A DNA stretch of 64,000 nucleotides from Bryobacterales bacterium (GCA_003166865.1 PMUP01000081.1:33331-97330); one strand, 5' to 3'; numbered from the stretch's first letter, positions 26,986 to 37,092 are shown. Numbers and translations: made by a program. Notes: generated by a model from the sequence alone, not told the origin.

Positions 26986-28026
26986 TTATTTCTTGCGGAC
27001 CGCTTTTCGCTCGCCGGCTCCGGCGTGAAAGGTAAAACCCGTCACCATGCCCTGAGCATCCCGCATGAACTCGACCCAGTCTCCATTGGTGCGCGAGACA
27101 AAGCGCGTCTCCGAATTAGCCACCAGCGGCAGCTTCAGCGGGTTCGCGCCCTCGCGCAGGAATAAGAGATCGGCTTCGATTGTGATCACTGCTTCGTGTC
27201 CGGGCGTAAACTCGTAAGTCCCGGCATATTTCGAGAGGATCTGGGGCGCGAGCTTGATGGTCTCAATCCCGCCGATCATATGCGGGACCGAGCGGTCGTT
27301 CTCGCATACCGTCTCCAGAAGGTCGGTGTCGGCCGCGAAGGTCTTGTCGATCTTAAACGAAAACGGGTGTGTAAACGCCCCCGGATCGTCAATGGTCATC
27401 AGCAAATCCATGTGTCCGAAATCGCGGCGGTGGAAACGCTCGGTAATGCGGAGGGCTTCCGTTTGAGGATGGCCTTCCACGTCCAGCCAGCTTTTGCTGT
27501 TGAATCCGGCGGTGTCGACCACCAGCGTGTCTCCTTCCCAATGTCCGACCGAGTAGCCCAGCCAGGTGGGATTGGGATCTTTCGGAAGCTCGCGGCCGTC
27601 GGTAAAGATGGTTCGATAAATGCTGTTGGTGCTGCCCTGATACAGAAGCGCAATCAGCCCCTGAGTTTGGATGATCCGGGTCAAGTCGACGATATGGTAG
27701 TAGGGAAAAGGGTCGGGCAGGCAAGTGGCGCGCGGAGCGTCCTTCGCCATGTCGCGGACCCGCTGCTGGTACAGTGCTTCGGCCCACGGCTGGATATCAC
27801 GGGGACCGAGGTCTCTCGCGATATTCCGATCGTAGCCTCCCATGCCCGTTCCCTTCCAGATGCCGGAGAGATCCGGTTTTCCATCTGCGGTGCGAGGCGC
27901 GGGCGCGGCAAGATTCGGTTTGCCATCGGCGGTGCGCGGGATGCCGGGGGTAGGGTAGTTGAGCCACTGCGCGCCAAGGGGCGCGCACATTCCTGACACG
28001 GCCAGCGCAATCGCGAGCTTGTTCAT
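26986..28026 (-). CDS. secreted protein of the GYSxGxWEGDT family, copy 4, with extra C-terminal domain
   Basis: The product has 346 residues. A signal peptide (MNKLAIALAVSGMCAPLGAQ) is followed by WLNYPTPGIPRTADGKP, the same opening as copy 3. The family core is DGRELPKDPNPTW, LGYSVGHWEGDT and LVVDTAGF. About 80 residues are added at the C-terminus (KYAGTYEFTPGHEAVITIEAD, FVSRTNGDWVEFMRD), similar to the lipocalin-like DUF3471 domain found after beta-lactamase or peptidase domains. It converges with copy 3. Inverted sister genes suggest duplication with inversion. Confidence 0.75.
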   Translation of the reverse strand: MNKLAIALAVSGMCAPLGAQWLNYPTPGIPRTADGKPNLAAPAPRTADGKPDLSGIWKGTGMGGYDRNIARDLGPRDIQPWAEALYQQRVRDMAKDAPRATCLPDPFPYYHIVDLTRIIQTQGLIALLYQGSTNSIYRTIFTDGRELPKDPNPTWLGYSVGHWEGDTLVVDTAGFNSKSWLDVEGHPQTEALRITERFHRRDFGHMDLLMTIDDPGAFTHPFSFKIDKTFAADTDLLETVCENDRSVPHMIGGIETIKLAPQILSKYAGTYEFTPGHEAVITIEADLLFLREGANPLKLPLVANSETRFVSRTNGDWVEFMRDAQGMVTGFTFHAGAGERKAVRKK

Positions 28027-28122
28027 GATGAATCCAAAAGGAACATACAGCGCTCGATTGTGTCAAGTGGTTGCGCGACGCGTTCCTGAGGCGCATACTC
28101 GAACATTGATCAGGAGGAGACC

Positions 28123-29712
28123 ATGCGTCGTCGTGATGCGATTGCGGGAATGCTCGCCGCAATTGGAGGCAGCACGGTGGGATGTCGCGAAGTGACGCCG
28201 GGAGGAAACAGCACCTCCGGCGGGCAGCCCACGCTCGATGAATTGCGGCTGGACGCGCAGGCGGTCGGGTTCGATCTCTCCGACAGCGAGCTGAAAGCCA
28301 TCCATTCATATGCGGCCGATTTCCTGAAGGCCGCGGATCGGGTGTCGAAAGCCACGCCACCGGGACGCGCGCCAAAGTATGGCTTGCGAGAATCCACGCG
28401 GCCGCCGGCTTCCGAAAATCTTCTCAATGCCTGGTACGTCACTGCGTCCATCAAGGGCGCGCCTTCGGGGCCGTTGGCGGGCAAGAGAATCGCCATCAAG
28501 GATAACGTCTGCGTCGCGGGTCTGCCGATGATGAACGGCTCAAAAGTGATGGAGGGGTTCGTTCCCGCGACCGACGCGACCGTGGTAACGCGGCTCCTGG
28601 ACGCCGGCGCCGAAATCACCGGCAAGTCCGTGTGCGAGAGCTTTTGTATGAGCTTTGGCAGCCACACCGGCGATACCGGATTCGTGCTGAACCCACACGA
28701 TCACACACGCACTACCGGCGGATCTTCCAGCGGCAGCGCGGCCCTGGTTGCGTCGAGCGTTGTCGATATGGCGGTGGGATGCGATGAAGGCGGCTCCATC
28801 CGCGTGCCCTCCGCGTTCTGTGGCATCGTTGGGCTGAAGCCGACGTGGGGACTGGTGCCGTTCACCGGCATTTTCCCGCTCGAGATGACCATCGATCACG
28901 TCGGCCCGATGGCTCGCAATGTACACGATTGCGCCTTAATGCTTGAAACATTGGCTGGGCCCGATGGTCTCGATCCGCGGCAAAATGCCGCGTGGCAGCG
29001 ACAGCCTTACACCACCCTGTTGAAGGCCGGAGGCAACGGGCTTCGAATCGGCATCTTGAAAGAAGGATTCGGGCTGCCGGACGGCGAGAAAGACGTGGAT
29101 GCGCTTGTACTCGACGCAGCGCGCCGCTTTGAACACGCTGGCGCACAGGTGAGCGAGGTCTCCGTCAAGGAGCACACTACGCTGGCGCTGGATTGTCTGA
29201 ACCTGGTGTCGGCGGGGATGGCGCCGGTGGCACGCGATGCGATGGGCATCAACTGGAAGGGTCATTATCAAATCGAGCTGGCTGAGTTCTACGTGAAGCA
29301 TCGCCAGGAGCGCGCCGCTTTGTTTCCGCCCGAGGTGAAGTTGTGGCTGGTGATGGAGCGGATGCTGGATCGCACCGGGGACGGTCTGTATTATGCGCGC
29401 GCCCAGAACGCGGCCCTCACCGTGCGCGCGGCATACGACCATGCGCTCGAACAGGTGGACGTGCTGGTGATGCCGACGGTGGCCGCCCGGCCGCCCAAGC
29501 TGCCGCCCGCTAGCGTGGATTTCGCAACCAGCATGAAGCTGTCCGACGGCGCGGCGCTGAACACGCCGCAGTTCGACTTGACGGGTCACCCCGCGTTGAG
29601 CGTGCCTTGCGGGAAGATGGATGGGTTGCCGATCGGAATGATGATCGTGGGCCGAATGGGCGACGACGCGACGGTGCTGCGCGCGGGGTATGCGTTTGAG
29701 CAACTCGGGTGA
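28123..29712 (+). CDS. amidase (amidase-signature family), exported
   Basis: The product has 529 residues, with a strong AGGAGGAGACC just before ATG 28123. The N-terminus (MRRRDAIAGMLAAIGGSTVGC) has a twin-arginine-like RRRD and a cysteine that resembles, but does not fully fit, a lipobox. The Ser-cisSer-Lys triad is visible: lysine in AIKDNVCVAG, and the serines in TTGGSSSGSAALVA with DEGGSIRVPS downstream. It hydrolyses amides; substrates in the family range from amino-acid amides to acylated aromatics. The 3' end overlaps the acetyltransferase start by 23 bp, so the two genes are probably co-transcribed. Confidence 0.9.
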   Translation: MRRRDAIAGMLAAIGGSTVGCREVTPGGNSTSGGQPTLDELRLDAQAVGFDLSDSELKAIHSYAADFLKAADRVSKATPPGRAPKYGLRESTRPPASENLLNAWYVTASIKGAPSGPLAGKRIAIKDNVCVAGLPMMNGSKVMEGFVPATDATVVTRLLDAGAEITGKSVCESFCMSFGSHTGDTGFVLNPHDHTRTTGGSSSGSAALVASSVVDMAVGCDEGGSIRVPSAFCGIVGLKPTWGLVPFTGIFPLEMTIDHVGPMARNVHDCALMLETLAGPDGLDPRQNAAWQRQPYTTLLKAGGNGLRIGILKEGFGLPDGEKDVDALVLDAARRFEHAGAQVSEVSVKEHTTLALDCLNLVSAGMAPVARDAMGINWKGHYQIELAEFYVKHRQERAALFPPEVKLWLVMERMLDRTGDGLYYARAQNAALTVRAAYDHALEQVDVLVMPTVAARPPKLPPASVDFATSMKLSDGAALNTPQFDLTGHPALSVPCGKMDGLPIGMMIVGRMGDDATVLRAGYAFEQLG

Positions 29713-30262
29713 CGCTGCTCGGCTGGAGACGCCTCGCCTGGAGCTGCGCCCGCTGGAGCTCGCCGATGCGGAGCAGACCCAGCGGCTATTTCCCAAGTGG
29801 GAGATCGTGAAGTTTCTGGCAAGCCGAGTTCCCTGGCCTTATCCCGATGATGGCGCTTTGAGCTACTACCGCGACGATGCGCTTCCAGCGATGGCGCGTG
29901 GAGAGGAGTGGCATTGGTCGCTGCGATTGAAGAGCGACCCTCGTGAACACATCGGCGTCGTTTCGCTCATGAAAGCAGAGAACAACAATCGGGGGTTCTG
30001 GCTCGGCTTGCGATGGCAACGCCAAGGCCTGATGACCGAAGCCGTCGAGGTAGTCACAGATTATTGGTTCGACGAGCTGGACTTCTCTGTGCTGCGCGCA
30101 CCGAAAGCGGTGCTGAACACCGCTTCCAGGAGAATCTCAGAAAAGACCGGTATGCGCGTGGTGGCGGTGGAGGAAAGGGATTACGTTAGCGGACGGTTTC
30201 CGAGCGAGATCTGGGAGACCACCGCCGATGAATGGCGCGCGCATAGAAGTAATAGTCGCTAA
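29690..30262 (+). CDS. GNAT family N-acetyltransferase (RimJ-like)
   Basis: The product has 190 residues. The RimJ-type opening LETPRLELRPLELADAEQ is followed by the acetyl-CoA region (HIGVVSLMKAENNNRGFWLGLRWQRQGLMTEA) and the later helix ending in VLNTASRRISEKTGMRVV. The enzyme should move an acetyl group onto an amine of a protein or small molecule; the acceptor is unknown. ATG 29690 lies inside the amidase gene but gives the normal family start. Confidence 0.85.
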   Translation: MRLSNSGDAARLETPRLELRPLELADAEQTQRLFPKWEIVKFLASRVPWPYPDDGALSYYRDDALPAMARGEEWHWSLRLKSDPREHIGVVSLMKAENNNRGFWLGLRWQRQGLMTEAVEVVTDYWFDELDFSVLRAPKAVLNTASRRISEKTGMRVVAVEERDYVSGRFPSEIWETTADEWRAHRSNSR

Positions 30263-30267
30263 CGCGG

Positions 30268-30273
30268 TATAAT
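30268..30273 (+). promoter_or_regulatory. -10 element upstream of the ABC-F gene
   Basis: A perfect TATAAT lies 82 bp before the TTG start of the ABC-F gene, giving a leader of roughly 75 bases. The -35 region (TAGAAG, 18 bp upstream) is poor. The long leader leaves room for translation-coupled control, which is common for ABC-F genes, but I see no clear terminator in it. Confidence 0.35.
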
Positions 30274-30355
30274 CAAATCACAGCGGATCACGATTCCTCA
30301 GTCTTGGTTTAATAGGCTGGCTCGATCCGCAAATCCCAAGTAAGTACCTTCTACC

Positions 30356-31978
30356 TTGATCTCAGTCAACGAACTATCCATGCGCTTCGGCGCCCGCATT
30401 CTGTTTGAAGATGTAACCACGACGTTCCAGCAGGGACGCCGCTACGCGATCACCGGCCCCAACGGATCGGGCAAATCGACGTTTATGAAAATCCTGACCG
30501 GGGAAATCGAACCCGAGAAGGGTTCCGTAATCCGGCCGAAGAAGATCGGCATACTGCGCCAGGATCAGTTCGCGTTCGATTCTTTTCGCGTCCTGGACAC
30601 GGTGATCATGGGAAACGCTCCGCTTTGGGACGCATTGCAGGAGCGTGAAAAGTTTTACGACAATCCGAATGAGTGGACTGACGAAGACGGCATGCGTCTG
30701 GGCGAGCTGGAGGGAATCGTCGGCGATCAAGGCGGTTACACAGCGGAAGCGGATGCCGCCACGCTGCTTGAGGGTTTGGACATTGGTGAGGCCCTGCATG
30801 AGCGCAAGATGTCGGAGCTGCAAGGCGGCCAGAAGGTCCGTGTGCTGTTGGCGCAAGCGCTCTTCAGTAACGCCGACGTGCTGCTGTTAGACGAGCCCAC
30901 CAACAACCTGGATCTCGATTCCGTCCACTGGCTTCAAAAATACCTGTTGGCGTACACGGGCTGCCTGCTCGTTATTTCGCACGACCGCCATTTCCTCAAC
31001 GAAGTGTGCACGCACTGTGCCGACATCGACTACCAGAGCATCATCACGTACACCGGCGCTTACGACGACATGGTGCTGGCGAAGACTCAGATTCGCGCGC
31101 GTGTGGAATCCGGCAACGCCCAGCGCGAGAAAAAGATCGCACAGTTGAACGAGTTCATCGCGAGATTCTCGGCCGGCACCAGGTCCGCTCAAACAACATC
31201 GCGCAAGAAAGAGGTGGAACGGCTCCAGACTTCCGACCTCGCGAAATCGAACATCCAGCGCCCCTATATCCGGTTTCAAAACGAACATCCGTCAGGGCGC
31301 CATCCACTGGAAATAAAAGGACTCTCAAAGGCGTACGGCGATCTGCAGGTGATCGGGGATTTTAGCGCGTCGATCGCGCGCGGCGAAAAGATCGCGCTGC
31401 TCGGCCGCAATGGGGCAGGGAAGACCACCATGCTACGGTCGCTGCTGCGCAATGCAACGGGTTTTGTGGATGCGCCAGAGCGCGAGTTTCCGATCGACAG
31501 CGGAGTGGTCACGTGGGGTCACGAGGTTGCTGTTGGATATTTCTCGCAGGATCACAAGGAGTCCATCCAGCCTGGTGCCACGCTCCTCGAATGGCTGCAC
31601 GAGTTCGATCCCAGCGCATCGCAGCAGGAACTGCGCGGCCTCCTCGGGCAGATGTTGTTCAGCGGAGAGGACGCGACCAAGCGCACTGAAGTTCTTTCGG
31701 GCGGAGAAGCCGCGCGTCTCATTTTCTGCCGCTTAATGCTCCAGAAACCCAATTTCCTGGTGCTCGATGAGCCGACCAACCACTTGGATCTGGAAGCGAT
31801 CAACGCCCTGAACATCGCGCTCCAGAAATACGACGGAACCGTGCTGCTGGTGACGCACGATCACGACGTGGTGGATGAAGTGGCCACTCGCATCTGGCAT
31901 TTTGATAATCGGGGAATAGAGGACTTCAAGGGGCCGTACGCCGAGTACGTGGCGGAGAAGGAAGCAACCACGGCGTAG
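30356..31978 (+). CDS. ABC-F family ATPase (YbiT-like)
   Basis: The product has 540 residues and two nucleotide-binding domains with no membrane segment. Walker A motifs are GPNGSGKST and GRNGAGKTT. The first signature is ELQGGQKVR, the second LSGGEAARL, with [14 protein letters not shown] and [14 protein letters not shown] as Walker B/D-loops. The linker between domains has the charged helix pair ([20 protein letters not shown]) that enters the ribosome E site. The ABC-F proteins of this branch regulate translation or rescue stalled ribosomes; target-protection resistance is less likely given the YbiT-like linker. The start is a TTG that gives [12 protein letters not shown]. queC follows 11 bp later. 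Confidence 0.92.
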   Translation: MISVNELSMRFGARILFEDVTTTFQQGRRYAITGPNGSGKSTFMKILTGEIEPEKGSVIRPKKIGILRQDQFAFDSFRVLDTVIMGNAPLWDALQEREKFYDNPNEWTDEDGMRLGELEGIVGDQGGYTAEADAATLLEGLDIGEALHERKMSELQGGQKVRVLLAQALFSNADVLLLDEPTNNLDLDSVHWLQKYLLAYTGCLLVISHDRHFLNEVCTHCADIDYQSIITYTGAYDDMVLAKTQIRARVESGNAQREKKIAQLNEFIARFSAGTRSAQTTSRKKEVERLQTSDLAKSNIQRPYIRFQNEHPSGRHPLEIKGLSKAYGDLQVIGDFSASIARGEKIALLGRNGAGKTTMLRSLLRNATGFVDAPEREFPIDSGVVTWGHEVAVGYFSQDHKESIQPGATLLEWLHEFDPSASQQELRGLLGQMLFSGEDATKRTEVLSGGEAARLIFCRLMLQKPNFLVLDEPTNHLDLEAINALNIALQKYDGTVLLVTHDHDVVDEVATRIWHFDNRGIEDFKGPYAEYVAEKEATTA

Positions 31979-31989
31979 CAGCTCCCAGC

Positions 31990-32709
31990 ATGGATTCCCC
32001 GGCGACACCACAGAAACCCGCAGTCTGCCTGTTGAGTGGCGGCTTGGATTCGGCTGCCAGCGTGGCCGTCGCGCGGCGCGAAGGCTACCGTTGCTACGCA
32101 CTGAGTTTCGACTACGGTCAGCGGCATCGCGCGGAGTTGCAAGCGGCGGCGCGCGTGGCAACGAGCTTCGGCGTGGCCGAGCATCGCGTGGTCTCCATCA
32201 ACCTGCGCGCGTTCGGCGGATCGGCGCTCACGGCCGACATCGCGGTACCTAAGACCGGCGTGAGCGAAGGCATCCCTGTCACCTATGTTCCCGCTCGCAA
32301 CACTGTGTTCCTCTCCTTCGCGCTGGCTTGGGCCGAAGTGCTCTCCAGCTCCGACGTCTTCATCGGCGTGAACGCGATTGATTACTCCGGCTATCCGGAT
32401 TGCCGTCCGGAGTTCATCACGGCGTTCGAGCACATGGCCAACCTGGCCACCAAGGCCGGTGTGGAAGGCCGCACTCACCTGAAGATTCACGCGCCGCTGA
32501 TTCGGCTTTCGAAATGCGAGATCATCAAGTTAGGCGCCGAGCTTGGCGTCGACTTCAAGCTGACGCACAGTTGCTACGATCCGGACGCGCAAGGCCGGTC
32601 GTGTGGTTTGTGCGATTCGTGCCGGTTGCGCCTCAAAGGCTTTGCGGACGCGGGTCTCAAGGATCCCCTTGAGTATGCCCCGATCGAGTTCACAATTGAA
32701 AATTTCTGA
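31990..32709 (+). CDS. queC: 7-cyano-7-deazaguanine synthase QueC
   Basis: The product has 239 residues. It converts 7-carboxy-7-deazaguanine to preQ0 with ATP and ammonia, a step toward queuosine. The PP-loop is [11 protein letters not shown], the family block is [12 protein letters not shown], and [17 protein letters not shown] precedes [19 protein letters not shown]. The C-terminal zinc site has four cysteines in CYDPD and [11 protein letters not shown]. The end overlaps queE by 35 bp. The other queuosine genes (queD, folE, tgt, queA) are not in the window. Confidence 0.95.
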   Translation: MDSPATPQKPAVCLLSGGLDSAASVAVARREGYRCYALSFDYGQRHRAELQAAARVATSFGVAEHRVVSINLRAFGGSALTADIAVPKTGVSEGIPVTYVPARNTVFLSFALAWAEVLSSSDVFIGVNAIDYSGYPDCRPEFITAFEHMANLATKAGVEGRTHLKIHAPLIRLSKCEIIKLGAELGVDFKLTHSCYDPDAQGRSCGLCDSCRLRLKGFADAGLKDPLEYAPIEFTIENF

Positions 32710-33382
32710 AATCTTTTATTCCGTTCAAGGGGAAGGCACGCTGGTGGGCGTGCCGTCGGTTTTCGTGCGCACCAGCGGCTGTAATTTGCGCTGCGTGTGG
32801 TGCGACACGCCCTATACATCGTGGCAGCCGGAGGGCGAAGAGCGCTCACTCGATTCCATCGTGGACCAAGTGAACAGCTTCGGTGCGTCACACGTCGTTA
32901 TCACCGGCGGCGAACCAATGATCGCGCCCCAAATTGAGGAATTGACTGAAGAGCTGACCTCGCGGCTCGCGCAGCACATCACCGTCGAGACCGCCGGTAC
33001 CGTGGACGCGAACGTACGCTGCGATCTGATGAGCATCAGCCCGAAGCTCGCCAACTCGACGCCGCATACGCGCGACAACGGCCGCTGGGCCGGCCAGCAC
33101 GAACGTCTGCGCTACCAGCCCGAGATCCTGCGGCGCTTGATCCAGCTTTATCCCTATCAGCTCAAATTTGTGATTACCGATCCAAGCGATCTTCAGCAGG
33201 TGAACGCGATCGTCAGCGAGGTCGGAGCGTCGAGAAGCCGCGTGCTGTTGATGCCCGAGGGCGTGGATGCCGCGATTTTAGCCGAGCGCGGCCGATGGCT
33301 CGCGGACATCGCCAAACGGGAGGGCTACCGGATGACGCCGCGCTTGCATATTGATTTGTGGGGGAACCGGCGCGGGGTCTAG
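32675..33382 (+). CDS. queE: 7-carboxy-7-deazaguanine synthase QueE
   Basis: The product has 235 residues. This radical-SAM enzyme makes 7-carboxy-7-deazaguanine from 6-carboxy-tetrahydropterin. The iron-sulfur cluster motif is CNLRCVWC (C-x3-C-x2-C). The opening [18 protein letters not shown] is the family start, and VITGGEP is the SAM-binding loop. ATG 32675 is chosen over the frame start at 32603, which lies deep within queC. Its product is the QueC substrate, so the overlapping pair encodes two successive steps. It ends on the base before the convergent thrB stop. Confidence 0.94.
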   Translation: MPRSSSQLKISEIFYSVQGEGTLVGVPSVFVRTSGCNLRCVWCDTPYTSWQPEGEERSLDSIVDQVNSFGASHVVITGGEPMIAPQIEELTEELTSRLAQHITVETAGTVDANVRCDLMSISPKLANSTPHTRDNGRWAGQHERLRYQPEILRRLIQLYPYQLKFVITDPSDLQQVNAIVSEVGASRSRVLLMPEGVDAAILAERGRWLADIAKREGYRMTPRLHIDLWGNRRGV

Positions 33383-34270
33383 TTAGGTCAACTGGTAGCC
33401 GTCGCGCGCGACCGGCACGCACAGCGTTTCTGAATTGTGGCCGTGCAGCGCGAAAATCTGCCGGATGAGATCGCAAACCTGTTCGTGCCCCCGCTCGTAG
33501 AACACCAGAATCGAGGGACCCGCGCCGCTGAGCGCGCATCCCAGCAGTCCCGGCGCCCGCAGCTTGACCATTTCCTCCAGACCCGGAACTAGCGCGTAGC
33601 GATAGGGCTGATGCATGCGATCTTCGAGCGCTGCCGGAAAGGCGCTGGTGGCGCCGGTTGCCAGCGCGGCGATCAACAACGCGCTGCGCTGCACGTTGAA
33701 AACGGCGTCGGCTTTGGAATAACCGGCCGGCAGCACATGGCGCGATTCCGAGGTCGGCAGCACGAAGTCCGGAACAACCACGGCTACTCCATAGCTGGCA
33801 GGCAATTCGACGCGAACCGCGCGCACGGCCCCGCCCACGTCGGTGGCGCTGGCGACGATGGACCCCAATACGCAAGCCGCGACATTATCGGGATGCCCTT
33901 CGATCTTGGCGGCTTCATCGAGTATCCGGTGCGGTTTCCAGTGCAGTCCAAGCAAATGATCGGCGATGACGACGCCCGCGGTGAGTGCGGCGGCGCTCGA
34001 CCCGAGTCCCTTGCCGAGCGGAATATCGTTGTCGATTTCGAGCGCGATGGGTGGCAGCGCGTCTCCAATATCAGCGGCCACGGCCAGCGCGGTGCGCCAG
34101 ATGAGATTGTCCTCGCCAGTCGGGATCTCGGCGGCATCGCGGCCGCTTACGCGAATGGACAAGCGTCCGGCGCGCTGGAAACGGCACGTCAGATAGATCC
34201 CGAGCGCCAGACCGAGGCTATCGAATCCAGGACCAAGATTGGCGCTGGAAGCTGGAACGCGGACCTGCAT
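33383..34270 (-). CDS. thrB: homoserine kinase
   Basis: The product has 295 residues of the GHMP kinase family. It phosphorylates homoserine on the way to threonine. The N-terminal VRVPASSANLGPGFDSLGLAL is the homoserine kinase signature, the ATP loop is PLGKGLGSSAAA, and the C-terminal glycine-rich block is LSGAGPSILVF. KIEGHPDNVAA carries the conserved HPDN. There are no other threonine genes nearby, so it is a stand-alone gene. It is back to back with queE with no spacer. Confidence 0.93.
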   Translation of the reverse strand: MQVRVPASSANLGPGFDSLGLALGIYLTCRFQRAGRLSIRVSGRDAAEIPTGEDNLIWRTALAVAADIGDALPPIALEIDNDIPLGKGLGSSAAALTAGVVIADHLLGLHWKPHRILDEAAKIEGHPDNVAACVLGSIVASATDVGGAVRAVRVELPASYGVAVVVPDFVLPTSESRHVLPAGYSKADAVFNVQRSALLIAALATGATSAFPAALEDRMHQPYRYALVPGLEEMVKLRAPGLLGCALSGAGPSILVFYERGHEQVCDLIRQIFALHGHNSETLCVPVARDGYQLT

Positions 34271-34298
34271 TCGGAAGCCGTTTGGGAGAGGCGCCGCG

Positions 34299-35309
34299 CT
34301 ACAGCCTCACCACGCATCCCTTCCGGCAGGATTCGTAGATGGCCGTCACCACCTCCAACGCGCGATAGCCATCCTGGCCCGACGATAAAGGCCTTCGTCC
34401 GTTGCGAATCGCTTCACCAAAATCGATGAACTGTCGCTCGAAGGGCGCGAGCGCGGTGGCCATTGGATCGGTCGCGGCGGTTGCGTAGTCGTAGGAAATC
34501 GGCGCAGGTTCGCCCGAATCGTTCTCCACTTGCCAGGCGGTCAGCTTGTCGCCCGAAATAATAGCGGTGCCTTTCGTGCCGTGGATCTCGATGCGTTCGG
34601 TGTGGCCCGGCCAGAACGCCGTGGACGCTTGCACCACGCCCGTGGCGCCGCACTGGTATTTCATCACGGCCGCGAGCACGTCCTCCGATTCAATGTTATG
34701 CCGCGCCGCGATCTGCCAATAGCCGAACAGCTCTTGAATACCGCCAATCAGCCACAGCAGCACATCCACTTGATGGATGGCTTGAATAATCAGCGCTCCG
34801 CCGCCCTCGGTCTTCCAGCTTCCCTTGATGGGACGCGAATAATAAGCCGGTGAGCGATACCATTTCACGTAGGCGTCGGCTTCGAGGATTTTGCCCAAGC
34901 GGCCCTCGTCCAAGGCGCGGCGCAAGAATTGAGTAGAGTCATCAAAACGATGCTGGCTCACCACGCCCAGGTGAATGCCGGCGTTGCACGCGGTTTCGAT
35001 CATGCCGCGCGCGGTTTCAAGATTCGTGGCCATCGGCTTCTGCACCTGGACGTGTTTGTTCGCCTCGGCACAACATTTCACAGCCTCGAGCCGGAATTCC
35101 GGGAACGTGCAAACATCCACGTAATCGACGCCCGGATGCTGGCAGAGGTCCTGGTAGTCGGGAACGAATTCGCAGCCGTAGCGTTCGGCGAAGGCGCGCG
35201 CGCTGTCGACGTGAAAATCGGTGCAAGCCACCACCTGGTAGCCGATGTTGGCGTACGCTCGCGCGTGTTTGTGAGCGATGGCTCCGGTGCCGATGATGCC
35301 GACCCGCAT
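34299..35309 (-). CDS. Gfo/Idh/MocA family NAD(P)-dependent oxidoreductase
   Basis: The product has 336 residues. The N-terminal Rossmann fold shows GTGAIAHKHARAY and the family EKP-type motif appears as VQVQKPMATN. The catalytic-domain region has a conserved HQVDVLLWL, and GTKGTAIISGD follows. Members oxidise or reduce sugars, inositols or similar polyols. The substrate cannot be assigned. It starts 36 bp downstream of the metallophosphatase stop on the same strand. Confidence 0.9.
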   Translation of the reverse strand: MRVGIIGTGAIAHKHARAYANIGYQVVACTDFHVDSARAFAERYGCEFVPDYQDLCQHPGVDYVDVCTFPEFRLEAVKCCAEANKHVQVQKPMATNLETARGMIETACNAGIHLGVVSQHRFDDSTQFLRRALDEGRLGKILEADAYVKWYRSPAYYSRPIKGSWKTEGGGALIIQAIHQVDVLLWLIGGIQELFGYWQIAARHNIESEDVLAAVMKYQCGATGVVQASTAFWPGHTERIEIHGTKGTAIISGDKLTAWQVENDSGEPAPISYDYATAATDPMATALAPFERQFIDFGEAIRNGRRPLSSGQDGYRALEVVTAIYESCRKGCVVRL

Positions 35310-35345
35310 GCTTTCTGTATTGTGGCACGGCGGGGCCGGGTTCGA

Positions 35346-36725
35346 TCATTTTTTCAGCGGCGCGTGGGCCTTCTTCGTCACGCTGGTTTTCTTCGGCGGG
35401 CGGGCCTTCCGTGGCGCGCGGTCACTTGCGTGCGAAGCTACAACGCCAGATTTGATCTGGCTCTTCGGGGGAGCACCTGTCACGGTGTGGTTCGAAAGAT
35501 CGACTGTGAATTGGTCGAGCGTAGAAGTTTGGCCGGTCGATTGATCCACGCCGAGGGATTCAAATACAATCGACGCAGGGCTCACCGTCAGACGCAGGAA
35601 GCCGTAGGTGGTGTTGTTGTAAACATCCAGCGTCAGCGGATTCCCTTTTCCATCGTTTCCGGCAACACCGGGCTGAGGGTCGGCGTCACCCTGACCCAAC
35701 CGCGTTGCGCTCAACTTCAGATAACCGCCGTTCCCCGCAACAACGTAGGGAATCTGGAGGTTTTTCCCGCCCGCGATCTGAGTGTATTTGGATAGGACCG
35801 TGCGAGTGTACCGCTCGTAGAGATGAGCGTGGCCGGAAAGGACGATGTCGGGCCAGATTTTGGCCTGCTGGCAGGCCTTGTCGATCTGGGCGAGCATGGC
35901 GGGACTCGGGAAATGTTCCTTGCTGAGTGTAAACGGCGGATGGTGGACGGCAATAATCAAAGCGAAGGGATCGCTGCCTTTCTTGGCGCGCTGGCCGGCA
36001 GCCTCCTGCAATTGCGCCAGGAGGAAATCGAGCTGCGCCGTCCCAACGGTCTTATCGCTGAGGATGCCGGTCGATTCCCCGGTATTGGAATAGAGGCCGA
36101 TGATCTTGACGAAAGGAGCGTTGAGCGTGAAATACACGCCGGGCTGTGTCATGGTGGTGCGCGAAAAGCCCTTTGCGGCGGGGTCCTTCACGGGCGCCTT
36201 GGAGCAGAAATTGTTGTAGAAGGCCTGTAGCGAATACTGCGCCTGTTCTTTCGGGAACATTTCGCCGTCGTGATTACCCGGGATTGCGAATATGGGGCCG
36301 TCATAATCGCGATATGCATCGTAGAATTGATCGAAGTAGTACCGCTCCTGGCCGAAATAATAGACGACATCGCCGAGGTGATAGCAAAACGCCGGGCGTC
36401 CGGATGCGAAGTCGGTCTCCTCATCGAAATCCTTCGTCATGGCGTCAGCCACCGCGTACTGGTGGGACGGTTCCTTGATCCCACCGGTATCTCCTATGGA
36501 ATGGAAGACGATCTTGCCCGCGCTCTGAATCTGCTGCACGGCTTGGGTTCCCAAGACATCAGCCAGCGACATCTCCTCGGGCGTTTTCCAGGGTTTAGGG
36601 ATAGGTTCCGTGACTGGCGCGGCCTGGACGCCAGAGTCGTCGGCGTAAGCATCCTTCGGATCCGTTGTGTTCAAATTGTCGGGTGAAGGCTGCGGATTGG
36701 CAAAAGCAAAACCGGATGCTGGCAT
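35346..36725 (-). CDS. calcineurin-like metallophosphoesterase
   Basis: The product has 459 residues with a strong TAGGAGG before ATG 36725. The metal ligands appear in order: HSIGDTGG, YHLGDVVYY, IPGNHDGE, AVHHPPF and SGHAHLYER, which bind two metals as in purple acid phosphatase-like enzymes. The N-terminal 60 residues are Pro-rich with no clear signal peptide. The C-terminal 60 residues are basic (KARPPKKTSVTKKAHAPLKK), possibly binding polyanion or cell wall. The reaction is phosphomonoester or diester hydrolysis with unknown substrate. It is the last chromosomal-type gene before the truncated tRNA. Confidence 0.88.
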   Translation of the reverse strand: MPASGFAFANPQPSPDNLNTTDPKDAYADDSGVQAAPVTEPIPKPWKTPEEMSLADVLGTQAVQQIQSAGKIVFHSIGDTGGIKEPSHQYAVADAMTKDFDEETDFASGRPAFCYHLGDVVYYFGQERYYFDQFYDAYRDYDGPIFAIPGNHDGEMFPKEQAQYSLQAFYNNFCSKAPVKDPAAKGFSRTTMTQPGVYFTLNAPFVKIIGLYSNTGESTGILSDKTVGTAQLDFLLAQLQEAAGQRAKKGSDPFALIIAVHHPPFTLSKEHFPSPAMLAQIDKACQQAKIWPDIVLSGHAHLYERYTRTVLSKYTQIAGGKNLQIPYVVAGNGGYLKLSATRLGQGDADPQPGVAGNDGKGNPLTLDVYNNTTYGFLRLTVSPASIVFESLGVDQSTGQTSTLDQFTVDLSNHTVTGAPPKSQIKSGVVASHASDRAPRKARPPKKTSVTKKAHAPLKK

Positions 36726-36949
36726 GAAAGTCCTCCTATTTCTGGTATTAACCAGGAATGCTCCACAAGCCTACACAATCTATCACACATTGGTTACTCG
36801 ATTATGACGCAGACGGAGAGAATCTCAAGCTGTCAAGCGTGAGCGCAAGTATTCGCCTTTACACGTCGCAGGCGACTTCCACAAGCGGCAAAGTCGCTAT
36901 GCTATCTTGAGAAAGTCGCGAGCGTAGTTGCCTTCCTTGCAGCGCTTCC
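36726..36949. other. short non-coding stretch between phosphatase and tRNA
   Basis: The stretch holds the leader of the phosphatase gene on the minus strand and the upstream region of the tRNA on the plus strand. No open frame or strong hairpin is visible. A TATGCT hexamer 49 bp before the tRNA could serve as its -10. Confidence 0.4.
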
Positions 36950-36992
36950 GGGCCGGTAGCTCAGTTGGTAGAGCATCGCACTTTTAAAGCGG
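36950..36992 (+). tRNA. 5' half of tRNA-Lys(UUU), 3' half missing
   Basis: The sequence has a normal acceptor strand (GGGCCGG), D-arm (GCTC...GAGC), anticodon stem strand TCGCA and loop CTTTTAA with anticodon TTT at 36983-36985. The 3' anticodon strand then pairs with one A-A mismatch, and the T-arm and the acceptor 3' strand are absent: no TTCGA loop and no strand complementary to GGGCCGG follow. Up to the anticodon loop it is a canonical lysine tRNA. The break at the anticodon loop is where tyrosine recombinases often cross over. It marks the change from housekeeping to accessory genes. Confidence 0.7.
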
Positions 36993-37092
36993 CGGCCAGT
37001 AGTCGGGCCACGTGTTTTCAGTCGTTTGCGTCGGCATCCGTAGGGCTAAACGGCATCATTCGGGCGCACTCGGCAACGTTTTGGGCAACGAA

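Noticed and set aside
36988..37030. 3' half of the tRNA directly after the anticodon loop
   Set aside because: No TTC-type T-loop and no strand complementary to GGGCCGG can be formed, so the gene is truncated.
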